Shown in pieces: positions 8,868 to 19,580 of a DNA stretch of 64,000 nucleotides (its first letter is position 1; every line of letters begins with the position of its first letter). The translations under genes and the position numbers were made by a program. This stretch comes from an uncultured Colwellia sp. Lineage in GTDB: Bacteria > Pseudomonadota > Gammaproteobacteria > Enterobacterales > Alteromonadaceae. The DNA is taken from positions 1 through 64,000 of the forward strand of contig CAJXUN010000017.1 of the NCBI GenBank assembly GCA_913061475.1. Reading direction: 5' to 3'. Below the pieces are notes generated by a model. The model worked only from the letters and a program-made list of their open reading frames with translations, made no database searches and was not told the origin of the DNA.

Positions 8868-11800
8868 CTAGTTAGCGCTAATAGTGGCGCCTTTTGTCCA
8901 GGGACCTGAGGCTTCACCTATTGCTTGTTGTAACGCAGGAATCGTTGATTCTTGCAATTCATTGGTGCGTTGAATCACTTCATTTAGTTCTTCTATAGCA
9001 TAAGATAATTGCTTGTGATGTTGCTTAGTTGGGCCGTAAGAAGAGCTTACAGCTGACATGGCGTAACCTAATCTGCTTGATATGTTAGCAGGTTTAGCGC
9101 CCATTTGATCACGAGACTTTAAACCATTCAATTTATGACTAATGGTGTTGATTTCGGTTCGAATAGCAGCAAATTTTAATTCAAGCTGATTAACATCTCC
9201 AGGTGTGCGATTAAGGGCTGTGCGGATATCTTTCATGGTATCAGCCAAGTCTTTAAGTATCGCAGTTGTCGCTGACGAGCGCGCTTCGTTAACCGCTATT
9301 GCTTGACTAAATTTGGCAATTTCCGAAGCTGTAGCTCCACTTAGTGAATTGTCATATATCGCCTCTAGCTTTAACTCAACAGTGTCTGCAAGCTTTGTAA
9401 TAGTACTTCCAACGCGTTTATAGAGTGTCGCGTTATATTTACCTGGCGCAGCCATTAGTCCATTGGCTAAAGGATGATAAGGAGACATCTTCTTGCTGGT
9501 TATTGCACTACGTTTAGCCAAAGTCATGTTCCACGTAATACGGTGTAAGCCCTTGGTAGTTTTACCTTGAATGCGGTTGACAAATTTGCCTGATGCGTCG
9601 GTTATTTCAACATATATCGCAGGCTTAGCTTCTTGATTTTCTTTTTCGATATCTTTCCATGCAGGGTACTTAGGATATTTTTCATCTTTTACCATCTGTT
9701 TCTCAGCAACTTGACGTTTTTCCTTAGATGTTAGCAGGCTATCTTTAAGGAAGTAGGTCAAAGTTGCACCATGAGCAGGATTTTTAGCAGCATAACGGTC
9801 ACTACCATCAGAGTCTGAATGGTTGTCATCTAGACGAAACCATTTAGCTGGTCGACTGGGCGCGATAAGCAGTGCTTGTTTTTCCATTGATGCTTCAGTC
9901 AATTCACGTAACGGGGCATAATCGTCAAGTATATAAATACCACGACCAAATGTGCCTACGACTAGATCATTTTCACGGCGCTGAATTTTAACGTCACGAG
10001 TTGAAATAGTGGGTATTCCACCGTCGAGTTCAAGCCACTTTTTACCGCCATCAACCGTGAAAAAGAGGCCAAATTCAGTGCCGATGAACATTAAATCTTT
10101 GTTTACATGATCTTGAACAATGCGCCAAACTAAATGTTTTTCAGGTAGATCCTTTGCCAATGATGTCCACTTTTTACCTAAGTTAGTTGATTTGATCAGG
10201 TAAGGTTTAAAATCGCCGTATTTATGATTATCAAGCGCGACATAAACTGTATTAGCATCATATAAATCTGCACGAATATCATTTATATAAGCGGTAGCAG
10301 GTATGCCTTTTATTTTACCTAAAGCAATTTTCTTCCATGTTTTTCCACCATCGGTAGTGACTTGAATGAGGCCATCATCAGTACCTACCCAAAGAATATT
10401 TTCATCTTTCGGACTTTCAGAAAAATTGGCAATCGTGTGATACTCAGACATCGCATAAATATCCCAGCCAGCTTCGACTGACCAAGTACGGCCCATCATC
10501 GGCATATGCATACGATTACCGTTTTTTGTTAAATCACCAGAAAGCGGTGTCCAACTGTCACCACGATCATCTGAACGCCAAACGCGCTGTGAGGCAAAAT
10601 ACAGTCGTTTTGGATCGTGAGTTGAGACATTAATAGGCGCGTCCCAGTTAAAGCGTTCCGCTGGTTCGTTTTTACCTGGCTGAGGCTTGATATATACGTT
10701 TTCACCGGTATTACGGTCAAGCCTGTTTAAGTTACCTTGTTGCCATTGTGAATACATAATATCAGGGTTACCAGGCTCGATTGCTGGCTGGTGTCCATCA
10801 CCACCTAAAGTCAGGAACCAGTCTTTGTTTTTGATGCCATCCTTACGGTCGGTTCGAGAGGGTCCACCTTGGGTCGAATTATCTTGTGCGCCGGCGTATA
10901 CTGTGTAGAAAGGCTGTGAATCATCTGGCACAACTTTATAAAATTGTGTTAGGGGTAAGTTGGCGATATAACGCCAGTTTTCCATGCGGTCATGTGACAT
11001 GTAAATGCCGCCGTCAGAGCCTATCAAGACAAAATCAGGATCAGTTGGATGGAACGCAAATGCGTGGTCGTCTACATGTTTACGCTTGGTACTAATCGGC
11101 GTCCAAGTTTTACCACCATCATTCGATACTTTACTGTAGTTGCTAGCAATGTAGACACGATCAAATTGGTGAGGATCAGCAAAAATTTCCTGATAATAGT
11201 GCGGACCAGTACCGCCACCAACCTCATCAGACATTTTGCTCCAACTTTCGCCACGATTGGCTGAGCGATAGAAGCCACCTTTGCGGTTATCTATTTCAAT
11301 GGTAGCGTAAAGCACGTCAGTATTTTTTGGCGAAATCGCCATGCCGATTTTACCCATATTGCCTTTAGGTAATCCTTCCGTTAGTTCTTTCCAAGTTTCA
11401 CCGCCATCGTCAGATGTATGGATACCTGTACCTGGTCCAGTCCCCACATAGGCTGCAACAGTTCTCTGACGAGACCAAGTAGCTGCGTAAAGTTTGTCTG
11501 GGTTACTTGGGTCAATAAGTAATGATGTTACACCCGTCCACTTATCTTGTGGTTTTAATACCTGTTTCCAGTTTTTACCACCATCTGTTGTTTTGTAAAG
11601 GCCGCGCTCACCACCACCAGTCCATAATGGTCCTTGCGCTGATACCCAAACTGTATTTGAGTCTGTCGGGTGGATAATAATATCGGAGATACGTTCGGAC
11701 TTTTTTAGCCCCATGTTATTCCATGTTTTACCACCGTCTAATGATTTATAGACACCGTCACCAAAACTGATATGGCGACCACCATTATTTTCACCCGTCC

Positions 11801-12146
11801 CAACCCAAATAATATTTGAATTGCTCGGATCTATCGTTACATCGCCGGTAGAGTAAACGGCTTGTTTATCGAAAACTGGTGTCCAGGTATTACCCGCATT
11901 GAGCGTTTTCCAGATACCGCCCGAGGCGACGGCAGTATACCAAGTAGATGGATTATTTTGATCAACAGCAATATCAGAAATTCGACCAGACATATAAGCA
12001 GGTCCGATATTTCGAAGTTCCATTGCTTCAAACGTTTCACTGCTAAATAAAGGCTTAACAATAGAATTATCAGCTGTGAAGGCCAACGCGCTAGTACTGG
12101 ATATTATTAAAGTTGCAGCGACTGCTGCTTTTAGCAGAATATTCAT
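8868..12146 (-). CDS. Secreted BNR / VPS10 (sortilin-like) repeat protein
   Basis: A 1092-residue exported protein. Residues 1-22 form a signal peptide ending in ALA. From about residue 35 to 735 there are repeated Asp-box / BNR motifs of the type DGGKTW, SDDRGDSW and DDGGETW, which build beta-propellers as in sialidase-like and sortilin VPS10 folds. The last 350 residues lack these motifs and include a helical stretch and a beta segment (GLHRITWNMTLAK, GKYNATLYK) resembling an Ig-like appendage. Such proteins are common in marine heterotrophs and are often misnamed glycosyl hydrolases; no catalytic residues are evident. The start has a GGTGA ribosome binding site. It stands alone; substrate or partner unknown. 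Confidence 0.85.
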   Translation of the reverse strand: MNILLKAAVAATLIISSTSALAFTADNSIVKPLFSSETFEAMELRNIGPAYMSGRISDIAVDQNNPSTWYTAVASGGIWKTLNAGNTWTPVFDKQAVYSTGDVTIDPSNSNIIWVGTGENNGGRHISFGDGVYKSLDGGKTWNNMGLKKSERISDIIIHPTDSNTVWVSAQGPLWTGGGERGLYKTTDGGKNWKQVLKPQDKWTGVTSLLIDPSNPDKLYAATWSRQRTVAAYVGTGPGTGIHTSDDGGETWKELTEGLPKGNMGKIGMAISPKNTDVLYATIEIDNRKGGFYRSANRGESWSKMSDEVGGGTGPHYYQEIFADPHQFDRVYIASNYSKVSNDGGKTWTPISTKRKHVDDHAFAFHPTDPDFVLIGSDGGIYMSHDRMENWRYIANLPLTQFYKVVPDDSQPFYTVYAGAQDNSTQGGPSRTDRKDGIKNKDWFLTLGGDGHQPAIEPGNPDIMYSQWQQGNLNRLDRNTGENVYIKPQPGKNEPAERFNWDAPINVSTHDPKRLYFASQRVWRSDDRGDSWTPLSGDLTKNGNRMHMPMMGRTWSVEAGWDIYAMSEYHTIANFSESPKDENILWVGTDDGLIQVTTDGGKTWKKIALGKIKGIPATAYINDIRADLYDANTVYVALDNHKYGDFKPYLIKSTNLGKKWTSLAKDLPEKHLVWRIVQDHVNKDLMFIGTEFGLFFTVDGGKKWLELDGGIPTISTRDVKIQRRENDLVVGTFGRGIYILDDYAPLRELTEASMEKQALLIAPSRPAKWFRLDDNHSDSDGSDRYAAKNPAHGATLTYFLKDSLLTSKEKRQVAEKQMVKDEKYPKYPAWKDIEKENQEAKPAIYVEITDASGKFVNRIQGKTTKGLHRITWNMTLAKRSAITSKKMSPYHPLANGLMAAPGKYNATLYKRVGSTITKLADTVELKLEAIYDNSLSGATASEIAKFSQAIAVNEARSSATTAILKDLADTMKDIRTALNRTPGDVNQLELKFAAIRTEINTISHKLNGLKSRDQMGAKPANISSRLGYAMSAVSSSYGPTKQHHKQLSYAIEELNEVIQRTNELQESTIPALQQAIGEASGPWTKGATISAN

Positions 12147-12349
12147 ATATCACCAAAATAGTTATTGTTATTTTGTTACAACGCTAAACTGAAAAGCAAA
12201 ATTGTTCAATAGATGAGCGACCAGTCAACGAAAATAAACGTTCGATGGTGAGATAATACGATAATATTACTTGTGGTTTGGTCTGAGTTAGGGAAACAAT
12301 TTGCTAGGCCATTTGAAGGGGGGCTGCTTGAATAGCTGATGTGACTTTG

Positions 12350-13039
12350 ATCAGTTCCGCTTGTTAGAAAACACGGGCGCAGAAGTTACTGGCTTTACCT
12401 CAAGTCAGCTTAAAGACGCTGCGATATTACCTAAAGTGGGTAGTGCAATTAAGGCCATAGTAGCCAGTATAAAGTATTAGGGCGTGTGGTACGAATATTT
12501 GGCTAGCAACTGCAAGTACAGCGGTATACGATGGAGACTGTACATTTATAGCATTCATTTTTTTGAGTAAGAAGTAGAAGCACAGGTTCTGGAGTCTATG
12601 TATTAGAATTTCGAACATGAATTTGTTCATTACTTGGATGGCCTATTTAATTTATATGGCAGTTTTGCTGATAAACCCAAGTCAACAATTTGGTGGTTGG
12701 AAGGTTTAGCAGAATATGTTTCTAAAGCGGACAATAATATTACCGCAGTAGACACCATATTCGACGTTTCTACTGACACGTTATCGGAAGTTTTTGACAA
12801 ACTATGATGGTTTCGATCAAGACCGCATCTACCGCTGGGGCTATTTAGCGGTACGTTTTATGTTTGAAAGCTACCCTAGTGAAGTTAATCAGATGTTGGT
12901 TCATACTCGAGCTGGTGGCTGGGATGCATATCAAGAAAAACTAACACAATGGACTGCTAACTATCGTGATGATTTTGTCGCGAGGACTCAAACCTTAATG
13001 ACTGAAAATGAGTCACCGTTAGCGAGTTTTAAGGCTTGA
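12350..13039 (+). pseudogene. Decayed M9-family (Vibrio-type) collagenase
   Basis: Translation of this strand gives [15 protein letters not shown] (12616-12660) and, shortly after, [14 protein letters not shown]: the zinc-binding HExxH and the downstream glutamate region of peptidase family M9. The reading frame is then broken in the T5 run at 12791-12795, where one extra T would explain the shift; the following frame (12794-13039) continues with [20 protein letters not shown], as expected for the same domain. Upstream, stops at 12478 and near 12567-12606 interrupt the frame, and the signal peptide, most of the N-terminal domain and all C-terminal PKD/PPC domains are missing. It is therefore a remnant, not a working protease. 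The 200 bases before it (12147-12349) show nothing recognisable. Confidence 0.8.
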
Positions 13040-13148
13040 TCCTATTTCATTGGTTATAACAACAGGCTTTGGATAAATATACTTTTATTATAAACTGTGT
13101 ATTTTACGAACTACTGATAAATAAAGATCAAACTAATTGAGGGATACT

Positions 13149-13973
13149 ATGCAAAAATATTTTCAGGACTTTAATTTAAATGAATACATGCCTGCGCTTA
13201 TTGCCGGCGCTACCAATGTGTTGTTTGCCGGGCTTATCTTAATCATTGGTGTTTTTGTTGCTAGTCGCATTAATCGAATGATTTGTAAAATGGGCGAAAG
13301 TCACGAAAAACTTGATGACACGCTGTTTCGGTTTTTGGGTAGTTTAGGTAAATATATCGTTTTAGCGTTTGTAATTATCGCTGTATTAAATCGATTTGGC
13401 GTACAAACAGCGTCAATTGTGGCATTGTTAGGAGCTGCGGGGCTTGCAGTTGGCTTAGCATTGCAAGGTACCTTATCTAACTTAGCAGCAGGTGTGATGC
13501 TATTAATCTTCCGTCCTTATAAAGTGGGTGACTTTATTGGCGCCGCGGATCAATTTGGATGTGTAAATGAAATTGATTTGTTTACTACTATTTTACAAAC
13601 ATTTGATAACCAGCAAATAATTATCCCAAATTCTCAAATTTGGGGGTCACAAATTATTAATCACTCCCATCATCAAGTACGTGGTGTTGATATGGTATTT
13701 GGCGTGGCATATAAAGAAGACACTGATAAAGTGAGAGCCGTTATAGATTCAGTGTTAGCTTCGCATCCTCATATTTTAAAAGATCCAGCCCCTTTTGTTG
13801 AGGTAGAAACTTTAAACGATAGTTCTGTTGATTTTAGGGTTAGACCATTTACCGAAGGAGCCCACTATTTTGATGTCTTGTACTCTGTCCCAGAGCAAAT
13901 TAAAAAAGCTTTAGATGCAGCAGATATTGAAATACCCTTTCCACATCGTAAGCTTATTATTGAGAAAGAGTGA
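13149..13973 (+). CDS. Small-conductance mechanosensitive channel (MscS family)
   Basis: An inner-membrane channel that opens on membrane tension to release solutes in hypo-osmotic shock. It has 274 residues, close to E. coli MscS. Three membrane helices lie at about residues 15-40, 62-85 and 90-125; the third has the Ala/Gly-rich pore pattern (AAGLAVGLALQG) followed by IFRPYKVGDFI, the start of the cytoplasmic beta domain. The open frame begins at a TTG (13137), but the GAGGGA there is a ribosome binding site for the ATG at 13149, which is chosen. It is a single gene. Confidence 0.93.
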   Translation: MQKYFQDFNLNEYMPALIAGATNVLFAGLILIIGVFVASRINRMICKMGESHEKLDDTLFRFLGSLGKYIVLAFVIIAVLNRFGVQTASIVALLGAAGLAVGLALQGTLSNLAAGVMLLIFRPYKVGDFIGAADQFGCVNEIDLFTTILQTFDNQQIIIPNSQIWGSQIINHSHHQVRGVDMVFGVAYKEDTDKVRAVIDSVLASHPHILKDPAPFVEVETLNDSSVDFRVRPFTEGAHYFDVLYSVPEQIKKALDAADIEIPFPHRKLIIEKE

Positions 13974-14219
13974 TAAATAAGTATTTACCTTAAGGTGTTG
14001 TTATTTTATTTTTTTAAAACTTACAACCTATATTTTGCCATTAAAAATAGAGGTCAATAACACTAACTTTATACAGGGCTACGCACCTTAGTATTTGGTG
14101 GTAAACGTGGTCTAAAGCTAAGAGTGATGACTTATACAAAAGTATACATACCAGCAATAAAATGTCTGAAAGTCATGAATTATTGGCTTTGAAAGTAACT
14201 CTTTTAAAAAAGTCCAAGA

Positions 14220-14253
14220 GGGTAATAACATAATAGTGTTATTACCCTTTTTT
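14220..14253. terminator. Terminator-like hairpin upstream of the chemoreceptor gene
   Basis: A perfect 11-bp stem (GGGTAATAACA with TGTTATTACCC), a 6-base loop and a run of six T lie in the 438-base gap between the MscS and chemoreceptor genes, 246 bases after the MscS stop. A near copy of the same sequence forms the terminator after the chemoreceptor gene (16596-16627). The gap holds no other feature. Confidence 0.75.
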
Positions 14254-14411
14254 GTGAATTCTGGTTTTTGAGTGCTGATGTAGCACTACTGTTTTCTGTT
14301 GAATAGAAATGACATATTCGAATTCCAATGGCGAAAATAGCTTTATATAACTATGGTTAGTTATGTTTCTGATTTTTATGTACTAATGTAAAACTATTGT
14401 TGAGGTTGAAA

Positions 14412-16547
14412 ATGCTATTACAAAAGAAAAGTTTGTCTTTGAAGTTATTGCTAGTTGTTGGGGGCTTACTGATATTAATGTCACTGAGCTTCATTTTAGT
14501 TAGCTCAATCTCTTTAAATAATGCTGAAAAAGCCATTGTTTCTGGCGTAAGTAGTGAGGTAAGGGAGCAAATAGAGCAAACCGTAGCGGCTAAATCAAGT
14601 GCAATTGCTGCCGATATTTCCAGTGTTTTTAATGAAAACTATGTTTATCCCTATAAATTAGCGAATCAAATTGCCGCTAGTATCGAAGGGAAATTGCCAG
14701 AACCTTATAGTCGTGGACAAATTGAAGCCATGGTGAAAAATACCTTATCTTATAGCAAAGTTTCGTCGATGTATGCGCAATTTGATGCTAATAAATTCGA
14801 TGGCAAAGACGCAGATTTTACCTCGGGATACTCTCACTCGGTCGTCGGCGCTGGTAGTCTAGAAGTTTATTTTGTCCGTGAGCAAGATAATAAAATATCA
14901 CAACAACCAGTAGAAGATGCCACAGAGAAATATAATGAAACATTGGACGAGTTTGGCAACCGCGCCGCGCAATGGTATCTATGTGCTAAAGAGAGTTTAA
15001 AGCCTTGTATTAATAATCCGTATAAGTATGAAATAAGACCCGGCTACACCGAATTAATGACCAGTTTAGTTGTGCCTGTTGTCGCAAACGGAGAGTTTAG
15101 AGGAGTCGTCGGCTCAGATCTTAATTTACCTATTTTACAACAAAAAGCACTGCAACTTAAAGCTTCACTTTATGGCGGCAAGGCGAGTGTTTTAATTGTT
15201 AGTCAGGACGGTTTTTTGGCGGCTGCAACAGAGCAAGAGAAAAGTTTAGCACGACCAATAAAAGAGGTACTTAGTACCAGTGCCGAATTACTTAATATTT
15301 CCGGTCAAAATCGATCAATCGTTATTGAAGATTTATTGTACGTTGTTCGCCCTATTAAAATTAATGTAGCCGATGATGAATGGCACCTTATTGTTGGTAT
15401 CGACATCAATGCAGCTATGTCGCCGGTTGGCAAAATTTCAAATGATATTTCTGAAATTATTAGCCAAATTATTACCAGCTTTCTTGTTTTAGCCTTGGTA
15501 TCTACTATTTTGGCACTGATTTTAATCAACATTTTTACTCATAGTATTATTAAGCCAGTAAAGGCTGTTGCTGATAAAATGGCAGAACTCGCCGGTCAAG
15601 GCGGGGATTTAACCCAAGAGTTGCAAGTACATTCACATGCTGAGTTGATTAGTTTAAGTATTGCCTTTAATCAGTTTCGAGAAAAAGTTAGAGAGTTATT
15701 AGAGCAAGCTAAAAAATCTGGGCAGGCGGTTCTTGAGCAAAGCGAAGAAAGTAAAAGCAATGCTGAGCAAACACACGCGCAAATATCACTGCAAGAAATG
15801 GAAATTAATAGCATTGTAACGGCAATAACGGAAATGTCAGCAACGGCCTCCGAAGTGGCTAACACTGCCTCTAACGCGGCAAGTAACGCCGATGCTGCAA
15901 GTAATTCTATTAAGGGCACTGAGACAGATGTGTCTTTGGCAACTAATGAAATTACCACCTTATCACATGAAATGTCTACGGCAACTGATGCGGTAAAAGC
16001 GGTATCAGTAAGAAGTGAAGATATAAGAAAAATCTTAGACGTGATTAGTGCCATTGCTGATCAAACCAACTTACTTGCGCTTAACGCAGCAATAGAAGCG
16101 GCAAGAGCTGGAGATCATGGTCGAGGTTTTAGTGTAGTGGCTGACGAAGTCAGGGCATTAGCTTCGAAAACTGCTGATTCAGTTGATGAAATATCACAAG
16201 TAATTTCCTCGTTACAGGCAGAAGTTACTACTACGGTCAACCTTATTGAGCAAGGCACTAATAAGGCACAAACGGCTGCATCGAAATCAAATGCCGCCTT
16301 TATTAAAATGAAAGAGACGGTAAACCAAATTAGTGAAGTTACTCAACACATTATTCAAATCGCTGCGGCTGCCGAGGAACAAAGCCAAGTTTCAGAAGAG
16401 TTGAATAGAAATATGGTGATTGTTGGTGATGCAACAAAAGAGGTCTTAATATTGTCAGAAGCTTCGAAACAAAGTGCGATGATTATTAATACTGATATTA
16501 TTGAACTAGAAAATGTTTTGAGTAAGCTTAAAACTAGCAAAAATTAA
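14412..16547 (+). CDS. Methyl-accepting chemotaxis protein with Cache-type sensor
   Basis: A transmembrane chemoreceptor that signals to CheA through CheW. In order: membrane helix 1 (about 7-33), a large periplasmic sensor of some 300 residues with Cache-like features, membrane helix 2 (about 352-377), HAMP (to about 435), and the cytoplasmic coiled-coil signalling domain with the hairpin tip [20 protein letters not shown]. The open frame starts at TTG 14397; GAGG at 14402 is placed for ATG 14412, giving 711 residues. Alanine- and glutamine-rich heptads near both ends of the signalling domain are candidate methylation regions. No CheR-binding pentapeptide at the C-terminus. Ligand unknown; two cysteines in the sensor (CAKESLKPC) could form a disulfide. 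Confidence 0.94.
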   Translation: MLLQKKSLSLKLLLVVGGLLILMSLSFILVSSISLNNAEKAIVSGVSSEVREQIEQTVAAKSSAIAADISSVFNENYVYPYKLANQIAASIEGKLPEPYSRGQIEAMVKNTLSYSKVSSMYAQFDANKFDGKDADFTSGYSHSVVGAGSLEVYFVREQDNKISQQPVEDATEKYNETLDEFGNRAAQWYLCAKESLKPCINNPYKYEIRPGYTELMTSLVVPVVANGEFRGVVGSDLNLPILQQKALQLKASLYGGKASVLIVSQDGFLAAATEQEKSLARPIKEVLSTSAELLNISGQNRSIVIEDLLYVVRPIKINVADDEWHLIVGIDINAAMSPVGKISNDISEIISQIITSFLVLALVSTILALILINIFTHSIIKPVKAVADKMAELAGQGGDLTQELQVHSHAELISLSIAFNQFREKVRELLEQAKKSGQAVLEQSEESKSNAEQTHAQISLQEMEINSIVTAITEMSATASEVANTASNAASNADAASNSIKGTETDVSLATNEITTLSHEMSTATDAVKAVSVRSEDIRKILDVISAIADQTNLLALNAAIEAARAGDHGRGFSVVADEVRALASKTADSVDEISQVISSLQAEVTTTVNLIEQGTNKAQTAASKSNAAFIKMKETVNQISEVTQHIIQIAAAAEEQSQVSEELNRNMVIVGDATKEVLILSEASKQSAMIINTDIIELENVLSKLKTSKN

Positions 16548-16595
16548 TTCAACTCATATTTTACGCGAACATAGCTTTTTAGTTTAATCAATGTA

Positions 16596-16627
16596 AGGCA
16601 ATAACACTTAGTGTTATTGCCTTTTTT
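16596..16627 (+). terminator. Terminator of the chemoreceptor gene
   Basis: Stem AGGCAATAACAC with GTGTTATTGCCT, loop TTA, then TTTTT. The stem core matches the hairpin at 14220-14253, so the gene is bracketed by related hairpins. Confidence 0.85.
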
Positions 16628-17090
16628 GAATGTACAAAAGCTGCTTTTTCGCTATCAAGTTAAAGGTTTTGAGGCGTTCTATTAATAAAATGAATGCTAA
16701 ACTGTCTAATTTTGTAAAGGAAAATGTGCAATTTACACTTATCTAGAAAAGCAGACCGTTTTTTGTTCAATTATTAATGATAAAATGCTTTTGTATTTGT
16801 TAATGGACTTAGCTGACTAGGTTGAACAACTGCTAATTGATTTATAATACTAATTTGATAATGTCAGCGTCATATAGTGATGGGAGGTGTGGGTGAATAA
16901 GGAATATGTATATTCTTCGCGGTAGATGATGAATAGACGGTATTATAATAACTGATTGAATGTTAAAATTTTTTTAAGGTAAATAGACACTCCTTCAAAA
17001 ATTTGTTCTACTTAAAATAAAATCTTCGCATTCATACTATTTAATGACCGTAGATATAAATTATTTAAATAACTTTTAGGCATAATCACC
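16628..17090. other. Gene-free stretch before the GAF-GGDEF-EAL gene
   Basis: AT-rich, no open frame of note, no recognised riboswitch or operator. It was checked for a GEMM-type c-di-GMP aptamer without success. It presumably holds the promoter of the following gene. Confidence 0.5.
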
Positions 17091-19493
17091 TTGTCCGAAC
17101 TATCTAAATCGCAAACGATAAAAAGTTTAACTATAACTAATCGTTTCGCTACTGATCTTTTATTATTGAATACCCCGAACGACGTTTGGCAATATTTGGC
17201 ACAAAATATTGTTGAAAAACTAGGCTTTGATGACGCCGTTATTTACACATTAGATGCTGGTGGCGAAACCTTAAGTCGCATGTCCGGTTTTGATAAGAAA
17301 ACATCGGTCGACAATGATAAGCTTAGCAAGTCTCAAATACGAGACACTTCATCTAATTCTATTATTATTCCTTTTAATCAAGGTGTTATTGGCAAAGTGG
17401 CCGCGACTAGAAAAGCCATTTTAGTAAAAGATACGCGTAAATTTGAAAGCTATATTGTCGATGATGAAACCACGCTTTCTGAGTTAGCTGTGCCTATTTT
17501 ATACAAAGATCAACTGCTAGGTGTTATTGACTCTGAGCATACTCGAGTTGGTTTTTACACTGAATATCATTTGAGAACACTGACGGCATTAGCCTCTATT
17601 GCCGCGATAAAAATATCGCAAATTATCAAAGTCGATGGCTTAGAAGAGATTATTGAGAATTTAGAGTATTCGAATAAAATTCAAGATGCGCTGTTTGAAA
17701 TTGCAGAACTGATTTTTAAAACTAAAAGCATTGATGAATTTTACCAATCTTTGCACCAGTGTATTGGTCGTCTCACCTTAGCTAAAAACTTTTTTGTCGC
17801 ATTGTTAAAAGATCACGGAAAAAGAATCGATTTTCCTTATGCCATCGATGAATTTGATGATAAGGCAACGTTCACCAGTATTGACATCAATCCTAATTTC
17901 TTAAGTATTACTGGTTATGCCTTAGCTAAGGATCAACCATTTTTATTTTATGAGCATGATATTCAAAAAATGCTCGATGAAAAAGCCATTTATATTCGAG
18001 GCAGCATCCCAAAAGCTTGGTTAGGTGTGCCGTTTGGTCGTGGTTTGAACAAGGGTATTGTAGTAGTACAAAGCTACAGTACAGAGTTTTTATTTCAAGA
18101 AAAAGATAAGCAATTATTAATGTTTGTTGCTAAGCATATTAATAACGCCATTGAAAGAATGGAGGCCAAGCGTAAGTTACAATTTTTAGCATTACATGAT
18201 CCCTTAACCCATCTACCTAATCGGTCATTATTTCAAGATCGACTCCAGCATGCCTTCCTCCATTGTCAGAACAATCGTCATAAAAACATCGCTATACTGT
18301 TTATTGACGTTGATAGGTTCAAACAAATCAATGACACTTACGGTCATCATGTTGGTGATAAGCTGCTGATTTCAATTGTAAAATCTATTTCTTTAAGTTT
18401 AAGGAGAACCGATACCTTAGCGCGTTTAGGTGGTGATGAATTTGCTATATTGCTTGATGGGGAAATTGATTATGAAACCATCTGCCGTATAACTGAAGAT
18501 ATTATTGCTACTATGGCAACGGCTTTTAATATTGATGGTTTGAATATCTTCAGTAGTGTCAGTATTGGGATTGCCACTTATAGCGATGCCAGTGAAAGTG
18601 CAGAGCAATTATTGATTGATGCTGATCACGCTATGTACCAAGCGAAGTTAAAAGGTCGTAACCAGTATGTATTTTTTGAAGCACTTGAAGAGCAAAATAA
18701 ATCCAGCAACGTTAAAGTCGAATATGATTTTGATAACGCCGTTAAAAACCTAGAATTTATCGGCAATTACCAACCATTAATTGATTTCGATACCGGTAAC
18801 GTTATTGGTGCCGAAGTTTTAGTACGTTGGCAGCATCCTAAATTAGGACTTTTGATGCCAGATTTTTTTATCCCTATCTTAGAAAAGTCAGGACAAATAG
18901 TTCAGCTTGATCTTTATATGTTGAAATTAGCGTTGAGCAACCTCAAGCTTTGGGCTGACTGGTTACCCAAAAATTTTAAGCTTAATGTTAATGTTTCAAC
19001 ATCGGGTTTTGCCTCAAAAGACTTTATTAGCTACTTGCAACAAGAGCATCATAAGTCAGCTGAACTTTTGGCTCGATTATGCGTAGAAATAACTGAAGAA
19101 AGTTTAATTTTGAATGTGGATGCTGTGAAAAATAATTTAGCTATATTGAAAAGTCTAAATATCCCTGTCGCTCTTGATGATTTTGGCACTGGTTTTTCAT
19201 CGTTGAGTTATCTGCATCAGTTTTCTTTGGATTATTTAAAAATAGATAAAAGTTTTGTTGATGATATAAACGAGGTTAGCAGTAAAGTGTTGATATTGGA
19301 CGCAGTGGTTAATTTGGCGAAAGCACTGACCATAAAAACTACAGCAGAAGGCATTGAAACGGCAGAGCAATATCAAAAGCTTAAAGAAATTGGCTGTGAT
19401 TTAGGACAAGGGTATTATATTTCAAAACCTTTGCTCGATACTGACTTTAAGCAATTTCTCATAAATGGCCGCCAGAATAAAGGTATTGAATAG
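17091..19493 (+). CDS. GAF-GAF-GGDEF-EAL cyclic-di-GMP signalling protein
   Basis: An 800-residue cytosolic protein with no membrane helix. Two GAF-like sensor domains (about 15-175 and 195-355) precede a GGDEF domain with an intact GGDEF motif at residues 447-451 and an RxxD inhibitory site (RRTD) five residues before it, and an EAL domain with EVLVRW at 575, then EITEES, DDFGTGFSS, KIDKSFV and EGIET. Both synthesis and hydrolysis of c-di-GMP therefore look possible. The start is a TTG with TTTAGG about 10 bases upstream; no better start is nearby. It is a single gene. Confidence 0.93.
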   Translation: MSELSKSQTIKSLTITNRFATDLLLLNTPNDVWQYLAQNIVEKLGFDDAVIYTLDAGGETLSRMSGFDKKTSVDNDKLSKSQIRDTSSNSIIIPFNQGVIGKVAATRKAILVKDTRKFESYIVDDETTLSELAVPILYKDQLLGVIDSEHTRVGFYTEYHLRTLTALASIAAIKISQIIKVDGLEEIIENLEYSNKIQDALFEIAELIFKTKSIDEFYQSLHQCIGRLTLAKNFFVALLKDHGKRIDFPYAIDEFDDKATFTSIDINPNFLSITGYALAKDQPFLFYEHDIQKMLDEKAIYIRGSIPKAWLGVPFGRGLNKGIVVVQSYSTEFLFQEKDKQLLMFVAKHINNAIERMEAKRKLQFLALHDPLTHLPNRSLFQDRLQHAFLHCQNNRHKNIAILFIDVDRFKQINDTYGHHVGDKLLISIVKSISLSLRRTDTLARLGGDEFAILLDGEIDYETICRITEDIIATMATAFNIDGLNIFSSVSIGIATYSDASESAEQLLIDADHAMYQAKLKGRNQYVFFEALEEQNKSSNVKVEYDFDNAVKNLEFIGNYQPLIDFDTGNVIGAEVLVRWQHPKLGLLMPDFFIPILEKSGQIVQLDLYMLKLALSNLKLWADWLPKNFKLNVNVSTSGFASKDFISYLQQEHHKSAELLARLCVEITEESLILNVDAVKNNLAILKSLNIPVALDDFGTGFSSLSYLHQFSLDYLKIDKSFVDDINEVSSKVLILDAVVNLAKALTIKTTAEGIETAEQYQKLKEIGCDLGQGYYISKPLLDTDFKQFLINGRQNKGIE

Positions 19494-19580
19494 CTTGAAT
19501 TTAAGCTTGTTACGTTTGCGTTGAATGAATTGTAGCGCTGTAAGTTTCGTAAAAAGTATCGTGTTAGATGCGCTAGTATT

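Noticed and set aside
12427-12630. 67-codon open frame on the minus strand
   Set aside because: It lies opposite the collagenase remnant, whose HExxH motif reads on the other strand; it is a shadow.
15671-16054. 127-codon frame on the minus strand inside the chemoreceptor gene
   Set aside because: Antisense to a coiled-coil coding region; Ala/Ser/Leu-rich low-complexity product of the opposite strand.
16628-17090. Possible c-di-GMP riboswitch before the GAF-GGDEF-EAL gene
   Set aside because: None of the conserved GEMM joining elements was found on reading the stretch; the same holds for the gap before the chemoreceptor gene.
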